Of a stretch of 64,000 bases of DNA, positions 25,701-37,700 are shown in pieces. Source of the DNA: Struthio camelus (lineage: Eukaryota; Chordata; Aves; Struthioniformes; Struthionidae); the NCBI RefSeq assembly GCF_040807025.1, contig NC_090944.1, positions 118,932,738-118,996,737 of the forward strand, given 5' to 3'. Numbering within the stretch: the stretch's first letter is position 1; each line of letters begins with the position of its first letter. Under the pieces are notes generated by a model. The model had not been told where the DNA came from and searched no databases. It saw only the letters and a program-made list of their open reading frames with translations. The translations under genes and the position numbers were made by a program.

Positions 25701-28700
25701 TTGAGTTATTCTGAAAAAAATACATATATATTTTTTTTTTACTTGGGGAGAATTAATTTTAATGGTCATGTGTCTTTTTTCTTTTTAGTTTAAATCATTT
25801 GATTTTTGCCATTGATGTGCAAATACGAAAAAGCCACCCTCGGTGATCCATACTACAGTACATCCTACTTAGTTCTTTTACAAATAAAAAAGTTAAAATC
25901 TGCTAAAAACACTAGTTTATGACAAATTGTCAAAACTTTATAAATTGAAGCTTGTGTGAGACCATAACTAAAGTTGTACAGATCTCTGGCAGGATATGCA
26001 CACACACTGTATAGTACTATCTTTGAATCTTTTGTTTGACCTGTAAAATGTCATTCTTATAGCTATCCTGGCATATTCGGATTTATTACTTAATTGCTAG
26101 CTGTGAGGGTGGATTGTGTGAAGGGGAAACTTTTAAAATGTAGTTCCAATCTGTGTGTATGGTTTGGTGTTTTTTGTTTTTTGTTTTGTTTTTTTTTAAT
26201 TCCTGTATTTAAAAATAAACCTTATGGTTTTGTTAAATTGAAATCTAGGTAATAGTTGTTCTTCTCACTGAACAGAGCCTGTGGTGCCGGAATAGAGCAA
26301 ATATACTGGGGGATCTGCAGTGATGTCTGTTTGACATGTAACCACAAAAGTCTCTACTACTCCATCAAAATGAATGGCTCGTCATGAATTCATATCTGTA
26401 TGACGTTCCCCAAATGCTTTCACACGTTGCAAAAGAACAGGATGCACTGGGACTTTCTGTGAGGATGGCTATTGCTTGCAACTGTTAGGAGTGTTGCTGC
26501 TCTCATGCAATGGGCAGGAAGAGACAGTTGGCTCTTCAGAGTGGAATGCAAGTGTGCGCTGAAGTGGCATGCTACTTCTGGTGTGCCTATGAATCTGGGC
26601 AGTCTTGCTGTATGCCAGACTGAAGTATGATTGATACTGCATTTTTTTCCCCCCTTTTATCTGCAAAAGGACACACGGACTTCTGTTTCCCAGAAGTTTC
26701 TACCTCCAACTCTTACATCAGCAGTAAAGATTCTTCAGTGCAAATGTCATTGCTTGGAAAAAAATACCATTCCCTTTGCTATATCACTTCAATTATGTGT
26801 TGTTTGAGTTAGTCTGAAGGAGTGGTTTATGTGCCCTCAGTTAGCAATCTTACTGATGTGGGAGCTGTAAAGGTTCTACTTTGTTCTCCCTACTCCCTTG
26901 AAGTGATTATCAGGGCCCGTGAAGTGATTATCAGGGCCAAAAGCAGGAAAAAGTCCTTGTATCTTCTTCTTTTCAGCAAGAAAAATGCAACTCTGTGGGT
27001 GGAGGGGAAAGCGGGTGGTTCTCCTCAGCTGCTTAGGAAATATCACTTTTATGTAATGGTTTTTCACACTCTTGCTGTGCATGGAGAATACAGTTTGGGT
27101 GTGGACATAATATCCTTATATTATGCAAATCTGGGAATTCAGTGACTGGGACAGCTATTACACGTGTCTGTGTTGAGTAAATTGAAGCCAAATGTGTGTG
27201 TGTGTGTGGGGGAAGTTCTTGCAATGTGCTTTTTTTTTCATGAAGTGCTCCAAAAATCAGTGCTCACACTCCTAAAATCAGTGTTCCTCAAGAGAAAATG
27301 AAACCTCTCTCTCTCTGGTATTGTGAAGCATTTAAAAGATTAAGGCTAAAACTTTCGGTTGAGATTGCGGTTGGCTTTTGGAGACCAAGCGTACTGTACC
27401 TTTGAGGTCTTGTTGCACCTTTCCCTCCCCATCTCCTTATCCAGTGAACTCTGTCTTCCTTCTTTGTCTCTTCTTTTTATATTTTTCACATCCTCACTCC
27501 ATTGACTTGTGCTTGGTTTTCCTTTCTTCCGGTAGAGAGAACCATTCTCTCCCTGCCTGTTTCTGCTGGGCGCGGGTCTGAGGTCTCCTCATGCTGCACA
27601 ACCCAGTCTCATTAGGTCCATCCTGCTTCCCCTCCCCTTTGTTGCCAGCAGAGACTCCTTCCAGCAAATAAAGGTTATGCTGCTTCAGCGCAGTCTGGAG
27701 GAGATGGGACTGTGTGGTTTTGGGGAGGCAACAGGCAGAGAATTATTCTCTGATGTTACACGTTCCCTAGTCAGGTGCCACAGCACAGGTCCCTTGAGGC
27801 TTTGGACCTTGAAGGGGAGCACTGCAAGAGGAGGGTGCTGCGGGCAGGTAAGAAATTGGATAACAGATTGACACTGGCTCAAGAGTGGAGTGCGAGGACA
27901 CTGCAACTGTGTTTAACCACAAAGTGATTAGGTATTTCAGCCCTATAAGCATCTACTGCATAAAAATAGCTCTATGCATATGGTCAGGAGATGCTGCTTG
28001 CTTGGAAAAGGAAAGTGTCGCTCTCCTCAGTGCAAAGCCTAAGGCTTGCTAGCCTGAAATCTAAAGCTGAATGCTGGCCCTTGATGTGCTGGGTATGCTA
28101 GAAACTGAAGTTGACAGATGCGTGGAGAAAGAAAAACAAAACGATGCTCTTAACGGTGACACGATGAAGGCGGCAGAACAGCTCGCTGGACTGACTGATT
28201 GGTCTCAAGCTGACTTTTCAGTGAAAGTCCCTTCTCTAGATCTCCAAATCAGGTAGCTTGCTAACTTGTCTGTGGGCCAGTGGGCCCTGCACTAGCCATC
28301 TGCTTGGAGAAGGAGCAGCATCTGGTAGTGGAGATTCCCATGAGCCAGGGTGCACAGAGTTCAGTGTCTCCTGGAACAAAGAGCATAGAGTGATATTTGG
28401 CAATGTATTGATGAGCATTGTAGTACTTCTCTGTGACCTGCAGTTTCATATATTGGTCAGTTGTCCTCCAGTGTGGCTTTTATCCTTGAAGGCTTTTGCC
28501 ACCATTAAACTGTAACACTGTTTTAACATGTTCTAAATTTGGGATTGAGTTTTTCTTTGTGTGGTCCTTAACAGGAAAACACAATTTCTAGAAAACTGAG
28601 GAGAAATCCTTTTAGCTGGTCAGGAGTTGAGGAAGCTTCCAACTGTTGAGCCCTACTTTCCAACTTTATTATTCTGTTTTCTCATATCTTGCCCTCTTTT

Positions 28701-31700
28701 GTGGATTATAAACATCACTTGAGGATGAACAATGTTATGCAATTCTTGAAACAAAAATAACTCTACGTTGTGACAGGAGATGTAGACTGTAAGGAGACTT
28801 CTGATGTTTGGAAAACTGCTCTTGGGAATAATTCGGGTAGGCCAGATACTTCATGAGTATCTTGAAGTGGCATAGTTTTTACAGAAGGTCTTGGTTCAGT
28901 GCAGAGACAAAAATTACCTGATGTGTTGCATTATTGGATCGTTAGATGTGTGCTGCTGGGCCTACAGAATTTGTTTTTTGGCTTCTCATCTTTGAAAAAC
29001 AATAGCTTCTTTACACTGTGACAATAAAGGGGAAAAAAAATGCTGAATTTGCACAGAGTCAGCACTTAAGAACTTAAGTTCTTAACTTTGCTAGCACTTT
29101 GCTCAGGCAAACAGCAAACTAAAGATGGTCGATGTTGCCTGTAATGGAAATTCAAAATCTAATTGTAATACTTTAACATTATTTTGAATTCTACTAATAC
29201 AATTAATGTAAATTGGAATTAGTCTTTAACAGCATTAGTTTGAAAACTGGGTACCCTCCAAAATTGAAATACTTTTATCTAAGTGTTACTATTTTTATAT
29301 TAATGTAATGGCAACAAGCCACAGTGGACCAGGTAAAAATAACACAGTTGATGCAGAAAGGAGGGGAGGACTTGTTCTGATCTGTCTGATTCGTAATGGA
29401 GGCTGGCATTGTTCACAGTTTAAAAAAACATCTGCTTCTAAATGGGGTTTTCATTAACTGTTTCGTGCAGCTTTGTACAATGTTTTACCTGTATGCATTT
29501 ATTACAGGTAGCCTGCAATATGAAACTCTGGGATTATCTAGCTTCTTACCTTAGTGCCTTTGTGACATGGAGTGACTTCCTTAGCTTATTAGAAAGGTTC
29601 CCTTCCTTATTTTTATTTAGCTCTTTGGGTGGAAATTGGAAATCTGAGACTTTTCTGTGTAAACTGTTAAGGTCAAAACAAATTCAGAAAGGCAAAATAT
29701 GCTCCATAGATCATGCCAAAGAGGAATTTAAAATAGCGCCTTCATTTGGCAGTTTGTCTGTGCTGTAACATAATGCAAATAGTAATAAAGAGTACAGTCA
29801 CTTACTGTTATCCGTTTGGTCAGCATCGGCTCTCTGTTTATGGACAGTTTCAAAACTTACTTTATACGATTTAACTTTCCAGAATTTTTGGTTGAAAGAG
29901 TCTTTTGTTACTGCTCTTTTAATGCAAGTTAAGGACAGTGTGTCAGTGTCAATGGCAGGCATGTTTGTTCTTTACTGTTAGAGATACCAAAGCTTCTCAG
30001 TAGTGTGGAAGTTCAGAGAATGGAAATAGACTAGTTACTATGGCATGTCTTGTCTTAAAATCAATCGTTGGCTTGAAGGATATAGCTAGATGCCTCAGTT
30101 ACTTTGATAAAGAACCTGTTATAAGTGGAGAATTCTGAACACCGGCTCCCCTAGCTTACCCGGCTTATATCTACACCCACAAAGAACCACAGAAGCAGAT
30201 GTTGGTTATATAGCTGTTGATTTGCTGGGAACTTACTCCTTGCTTGCTCTCTCCCCTTTTCAGACTACTTAGCTTTTATTTCTGCTGAGGTTATTTGTTT
30301 GTTTTTCAGATGAGACCCTTTTTGCTCTTCCTGCTACATCTGCGCCTCTGATGCACTCCTCTGCAGGCAAGTTCTCTCTGCTCACCTTTGTCTGAATACG
30401 CCCTGCATTTCTGATCTGATCTCGTTAACTCTTTCCAATTATTCTGCATTTAGTAAAAGTCAACATGGGTCCAAGAATAGCCTCTATTTTTTTCAGTTTT
30501 AAATTTTCAGTTGATGTTCAAGATTTTAATATGCATCAATTTCTTTACATGGTAAACAGCATTTTATCAACAAGGCAGAGCCACCTGTGAATTCTTGGAC
30601 CCTTGATGTAAGAGAAAAGTTGATACTATTAACAAGTTAACATGTTAAAGCATAGTTGCTTTTACTGATTTAGCAGAAAGATTAAGTCCGTAGTAACTTT
30701 CTGCAGTATTTTGTGTAAGTAAAATTTGTGCCTGTAGTATTTATTTAGTGTTTTTTGTTTAGCTATATCGTCCACCAAATTCTCATTACAAAAAAGTGTC
30801 AAAAAACAAGACTCTTGTTTTATTGGCATGCACATTTAAGCATATGTTTATGTGCAAGCACACACACATACATGCTCTGTCTCCTCTCTCTCCCCACCAC
30901 CCTTCTGTTAATATTGCCTGCTCTACCTGGGTGCTCTGTACTTTCTGGCATCTTCAGCTTTACTGTGATCTTTGCACTGTGTAAAGTTGCTGCTTCTCTA
31001 GCATCTTTCATACCTCTTTGCTAGAAGAGGTGAAATAGAATAGCATTTTTTAACCTGTACTTTGCTTAAGTGGCTAGTGGTGTTTATGATGGTACTCGGA
31101 AGACTTTCTGAATGACTAACACTATATGAACCTGTCATGAAAGTTTGCATTGCACTTGCATTCTCTAACTTTCCTTTCTGTCCACGGTCACAGAAAAAGT
31201 CCTGGACTTGCAGGAGCAGCCAGGTAGCACTAAGTCATTTGATCAAGAGGATTTCACTACAGTCCCACTTGTCACTGCTGCTACTCTTCCTTCCCTCTCT
31301 TCTTTCTCAGCTGATCCCTTTAAAGAGCACACAGCCTTTGATGCACTCTCAGATGGATTACCTGCAAGAGGCGTTTTCAAAGAAAATGCAAGTGAGATTT
31401 ATAAAGAAACTACAGAAAATGCAAGAAATCCGTTTCTCCCAGAGAGAAACGAAAAAGACATTTCAGAGGTGAAATACTCGGAAATGGAATCCTCGTTTGC
31501 TAAAGCAGAAGCAGCCATTTTATCTCCAGCTAAGGAAGAAATACAGCTAGAGGGCCCTAAAGAATTACCTAATGTAGAGAAAATGCCTGCACAGCAAGTG
31601 GATATATCTTCAGAAACTCCTAAAGATTCGTTTGAGAAAAATGAGGAAGATACCCGTTACAGCAAAGAGCAACATGGAGGTGGTGATCATGGTGAAAAAG

Positions 31701-34700
31701 GGACATTGAAAGAAGACACTCTTAAAAGGGAAGAATATGTCGACTTCAAACCGTTTGAGCCGATATGGGAAGTAAAAGCTGCTGGTCGTGGACTTAGCAG
31801 CTTGAAAGAGGATGTTGGAAGTAAGATAGATGGCAAATTAGAAAGCGATTTAGATGAGGAATATGGTGTAGATAAGATGTCTGTACAGAAGGATTATGAA
31901 AAAGAGAGTGAAGGCAGCACTGAAGATCACTCTTTCCCAAGTACCCCAGAAGCTATAAAAGATTCTTTGCAGGCTTACATCACTTGCAATAAATTTGAAT
32001 CCCCTGTAACTCCTGATCGTAACAAAACTGAATCTCTTTCTCCACTAGAGGAAGGCACTTCAGAAAATAAAACTGATGATGAGAAAAAAATTGCAGAAAT
32101 GAAAGCTCAGACCAGCACAGAACAAGGTGATTTTAGCGCTCAAGCAGTTGGTAAGCAGGAAGGACAGGAAGCTGACTATGCTAAAACAGATAGTTTATCA
32201 ACAGTGCCATCTGACACTGCAGCAAGTATGCCTGAAGGTCTTACTCCTGATCTAGTGCAAGAAGCGTATGAAAGTGAACTGCATGATGCAGCATGTACAA
32301 AACTTGCTTATGAAACAAAGATTGATTTAGTTCAAACCTCTGAGTCAGTACAAGAGACTCTGAAACCTGTGACACAACTCTGTCCCTCATTTGAAGGGTC
32401 TGAAGCTGCCCCATCACCCATATTGCCTGATATTGTTATGGAAGCCCCATTAAGCGCTGGAACTGCCAGTGCAGAAGCATCTGCTGTGCAGCTTGAAGCT
32501 TCCCCGTTAGAGACATTTATTCCTACTGCTAATTATGAGAATGTAAACCTGGAGACCAATAAACCTCCCTTATACCAAGAGGCAGTGAATGTACCATTGA
32601 CAAAGACACAAGAAGCTAAAGAGGAAGTAACATTTAAAAAAACTGGTGGTGAGAGTAGTGCTAGTCCTGAAGATATAGAGACTCCTTATATATCTATTGC
32701 ATGTGACTTAATTAAAGAAACAAAGGTCTCCGGTGAATCTGCTTCTCCGTCCTTTACGGATTATTCAAAGACACTGGTAACAGAACACGTTTCACAGGAT
32801 GTGCCTGAACACAAGGAATTTGTTGACAAACTGTCTCCCCAGTTCGGAAAATCTGACTTGTTTAGTAGCGAGGTGATTCCTGACTTTCCTCAGAAAGAAA
32901 GTGAAAATCCATCTCCTGTCTTACAAAATAAATTGGCCGAGGATATTGGAACCGATGATGAGCATGAGGAAGGATTGATGGATTCGGTAGCTGCCACTGG
33001 CAAGCCTTATCTTGAGTCTTTCCAACCCAAACTGGACTCTTCCAGAATTACTACCGCTTTGCCATCTGAGCCAATGCCTACGAAAATAGCTAAGGCAGAG
33101 AAGATTCCTCTTCAAATGGAAGAGCTGAATACTGTGGCCTATTCATCTGATTTATCTGTTGCTAAGGAACTAAAAATAGGAGATGACAAAAGTCTCTCAC
33201 CCATGGAGTCTTCCCCAGTCCCAGTGACAGAAGACTTTGTGATGTTAGCTGATGCTAAAACTGTTCCTCAGTTTGTGGCAGAAACCCCTGACAGAGAAAT
33301 AATGCACAAAGAGGACAGTGGAGTGATCGGTAATGTGATTGAAGATGAGAAAAGGCAGGTGTCTTGCCCAGAGCTACCTTGTGATCTGTCTATAAAGAAT
33401 GTAGAAGTAAAATCTGAAGAAGATACTGATTTCTTGAAAAAGTCCTTGGAGGCTGTGGACAAAGTGCCTGAAGTATCCATGGTGCCCTTACTGGCCACAG
33501 ATGTCTCATCTTTGCCTACTGAAAAAGAAACAGTCAGTGTAGTAAAACCAGAAGACTTTGTGAAGGAAGCTGAGAGAGAAGCTGCTCCTGTTAAGGAAAA
33601 ATCTACTGCTGTGTTTTCAGCAAAGCTGAGTAAATCTTCAGGTAATCTGTGTCTTGCACTTCACTAATCAGCATAATTCTTTAGCTAAACTTAAGCATGT
33701 CGTGACTTGTTTGTCTCTCTCTCTCTCTCTTTCTTTTTGTCAAAGACTTCACTATGTAAACTATGAGTAACAAAATGTTAGCATCTGCGTTTTTAACTTT
33801 CATATTCTGACTGCTTTAGTACTTTTTTCTTTTTTAAATCTGTTTATCAGGAGTAGACTTGCTGTCTTTAGTTTTTTCCTTCAGTTCTCTTGCTGGTGAT
33901 CTGTTGATACAGGAACCAGCCATTGCTTATTACAAGCTGTTCTATGATTGTCTATGGGCTGGGCATTAGATGGCCTTCCAAACTTGCTCCTACTACTAGT
34001 CAAGACTAGTTTCTCAATCTAGTGTGTCTGTGATTCAGAGATGTGTCTTTCTTTTCATACAGAGTTCAATTAGATGTCAGACTCTGAAACTTAAAATACC
34101 CTTCCTGCTGCTGCTGTACGTACGACTTGTGTCTGGAATCTGGAAAGGAACCTGCGCTTCTCCGCTCTCATGATGGCAGCTTGCACTATATCAAGGCTTA
34201 GAATAAATAATACCCAGGAGGGAGCTTAGTATTCAGATTACTAGAAAAATGACCATTAAGTTCAGTATCCTGTAAACATTAGCATTGGTTATTGGTTTGT
34301 ATGCAGCCCAGATACTGGGTGTGTTTTTTTTTTTTTTTGAGGTATGACTTTGCTTCAGTATAGTAAATTTTTCTTCTAGTAATGTGGTAGTTTAAAGTAG
34401 TGGAAAGGTAAAGGATGAGACTGGTGTGACCTTTTTTTTTTTTCTCCTTGTGTTCTATTCTCTAAAATAAATGCCTCATGGAGCTCAAGCTCTTTATAGA
34501 ATAGAGAAGTGCTTTGCTTTTTGATACCACAGTACTCTGCTGCTTTTCAAGAGTCTTACGATTTCTGCAGTAGCTGATTTTAGTGGGAATGCTTCTGGCA
34601 CAATTAGTCTGTTTCAAATGGAAAACCAAGTATGTTTGAGTCAGCAATGTAATTTACACAGTAGCTGCAGTCTGCAGTTCATAAAATACTGCACGCATGA

Positions 34701-37700
34701 TTTATGTGATCTGCATGAAGTGCCCTTCGAAAGGGAAGGTCAAGTTGTTGGTACGATTGAAATAGTTGGAAAATAAGGTAGAAGACAGTTTTTATGTTTA
34801 GCTTTATATGATTGTTGCCATTTTCCAGTTCCACCTCTCCTATACATGCATATAGGAAGAAGGAGAGAGAGAGAATTTCCCTTTTCCTTTCTGATGAAAT
34901 TTTAGTGATACCTATGCTGTTAAAACTGGTTTTGTGTAGGACTTCACGCCTTGCACTGTGTGACTTCTCTACTGTACAGTAGTATCTGAGAGCAGCTGCT
35001 ATGTATCTTATGCTTCTTGCTACAAGGGTTAACTGTTCAGAGGCAGGATTACTTTAAAAAAGCTAAGCATTATGCCTAACATAGTAGCTCTTTTGTTCTT
35101 TTAACAGAATATGTTTGCAGGGCTGTCTTGACTTGTTGCATGGGCATGGCAGACTGATGGCAGTGGCAAATCATTGCCTTGGGAAGAGTCTTGCTCCCCT
35201 GTCCCTAGGAAACTGTGGGGAAGCTCCACTTGCTGAAGCAGGAGGGGAAAGAGTGGAAGGCTGTTTGTGTTCTCCCAGTTAGTGGCCCTTTCTTGGGACA
35301 GGGCAAACATCTGTCCAGTGTCAGCGTTGGTTGAGGGGCAGGAGCTGAGCCAGGTACAGGGTCGGGCTGGGGGTGTGGGGAACCAGACTTTAAACTACTT
35401 ACTTCTGATCTTCATAAAAATACAGTGTATTAAGATCCACTTCAGTGGATGTTTGCATATTGTTCAGATGTTGCTGACCAGCAGCGGGGCAGGCCCAGGC
35501 CCAGGCCCCTTTAGGGCTTTTCCTAGTGAGGCTATGTAAATGAAACTACCGTGCTGCAGCCCTGACTCCTAAGTGCTTTAAGATGTATTCCTAAAAGAAG
35601 GCTTTGGTGCCATCTAGTGGTTGCAAATGAACTATCACTTAAGGACAAGATTTCTTTCAAAGGATTACAGCCAAGGTTTTAAGAAATTCCTCACTGCTGA
35701 AGTTCACTTTAATATTCTTAGAGCATTGAAAACTAAATATATCTAATACATATCTTGACCTTTCTGCTGTACAGACTTTTTTCACGGATACTGCCTTATT
35801 TCTGGACGCAGCTCATTAATACTCTTAAATAGGCTACAAAACCATGCTTTCCTTCCAAAAAATATTTTGTTTTAATAGTATCTGGAGCATGGAGGATTTT
35901 ATGTTATCAAGTTACAAACAGAAAGTATATTTTAGAAATCCCTCAATTCTAAACCTTTCACCATGACAGAGACTTGTATAACAAAGTGTAACCACAGTGG
36001 CAATCTGAGTTCCCCAGTGCCTTCATGTTAAGCATTACATTGTTTTAAAAATGGCTTTGAAATCTTGAATATTAGGACAGTCAGTTTTATAAGAAACCCG
36101 TGATTCAGGGCACTTTTGAAAATCAGGCTTTGCAGACATTTGTTGCTGAATGTGCTGGAGTTTGGCTCTTCAAATTAAGCCTTACAGCCTTATGGATCTC
36201 AATTCCTATGTGCTCTAGGGTGTTCTGTAGTTCAGTTACGGAAGTACAGCTGAGGTAGTAATACCTGACTTTTCTCAGGCCTTCTACAGGGGGCACAATC
36301 CAAAGGTCAAGTCCAAGTACCAAAAGCACTGCAAGAGTGTGGTTTGAGTGGTAATAATGATAAAGTGTGTGTGGGTGTGTGGTTTTTTTTTTTTTTTTTT
36401 TAACTCCCAAATCACGGGGGCACAAATAGACTATTTCTTGTAATTCTCTAACTGTAAACCAGGTCCTAACAACTATATGAAGCTTAACAGAAGTTAGAAA
36501 CGCTGCATAACACCAACCCTGTCTGTTTGGTTCATTCCTATTAATTTCACTGTTTGTAGTACAGTTAAATATAGAGGGCAATTCAGCAGCAGGGAGATTC
36601 TCCCCCCCCCCCCCCCCGGGTTGGGGGAACCCCTGGAATTGCTCTGAAGCTTCCTTCAAGAGCAGATTATTTGAAGTGTCATTTAATTCAACAAAAAGTC
36701 TTGATTTAATTTCACCTATTTGTGTTCTTAGATAGTTTTTTTTTTTTTCAGGTGGTCTTTTATCCTACTAGGTAAAAGATAAATGGAGACTTCTGTTCTG
36801 GGGTAGAGAATCTGGCGAAAGAGTAGGAGGAAGTAGGAGGAAAAAACAGAGCCAGGGCTTTTGAAAGCAGAATTACAGAGAAAATGGAGTGTTTATGGTA
36901 AATAACCAACTTTCCCAGAAGCGCAGATAGTGGCCAACACTGAATGAGCCTTCAGGTGAGAGCAGGATTAGGTAGTAATGTGAAACATTCTTCTGTGCAA
37001 GAAGTCAGGAATTCTTTTCGGTGCAAAAATGCTGTTGTCAATCTAGCTGTTCAGGGTGACTACGCTGTGAGTAAGGAACTCCTCAGAGAGAATGCGTGGC
37101 TGCAGGTGGGCAGGGGCCTCCAGCAGGGGGACGGATTCAGAACTCAATTGCATCCGTTTTAGTTGTATGTCATGCGATAGATCTCTTTATAACTGATTAG
37201 GGGGTTGATTGGGGAGTTTTAGTTTAAATGTTGGTGCAGAAACATGCATGGAATTTCCTTAATGAAACAATGAAGCTTATGCAGAAGTTTGTTGACACAG
37301 TATCTGTGCTAAGTGAGTTTATATGTAAAATAGCATTACCTGGGTGTGGCTTGCCTGAAATGAGGTATATGAATACAGAGGGATACACTTTTCATTCTAG
37401 GTAGCATTTACATATAGTGGTAGGAACAAACATTGCATATGCGAAGAGTAAAGACAAGAATCTTAAGGACAGGGAGGAACTCCTGTGCAGGGAGTTAATG
37501 GCGTATTTGGCAGCAGAGGATAGGGACTTGCAACACAGCCATTCTCAAGTGTAGCGCAGCCCTTTCAGAAAAGCGTATGACTCGGCTGCATGTTTGTCCG
37601 CGCTCTGGCTGCTGCTGATTTGCTGTGGCTACAGCAAAATGTATATTTAGGAATGTGTTGCGTAGATGTCCTATTTTGAGTATGTAATATAAGGAATATG

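Larger units (their letters stand above)
13763..30309 (+). other. RTN4: RTN4 intron 1
   Basis: A 16.5-kb intron from GTGAGT (13763) to the acceptor TTTTTCAG (ending 30309). Its first 700 bases are still CpG island. It then becomes AT-rich and holds one CR1 fragment (18501-18676), several homopolymer runs (for example A15 at 16989-17003 and T runs near 22405-22419 and 24678-24695), a TG repeat at 27192-27208 and a small tandem duplication at 26900-26938. No well-supported extra exon was seen; one protein-like ORF (28071-28256) is discussed in the findings. Confidence 0.85.

Noticed and set aside
30371-30372. Canonical GT as the exon 2 donor
   Set aside because: It would add four bases and break the frame into exon 3 and into exon 4, while the GC site keeps all isoforms in frame.
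33268-33498. Minus-strand ORFs within exon 3 (also 32921-33115)
   Set aside because: Shadows of the Nogo-A reading frame; the + frame clearly matches RTN4.
36944-36955. ATGAGCCTTCAG|GTGAGA as another RTN4 first exon
   Set aside because: The donor is good, but the phase is 0, whereas exon 4 requires a preceding phase of 1; no promoter-like sequence precedes it.
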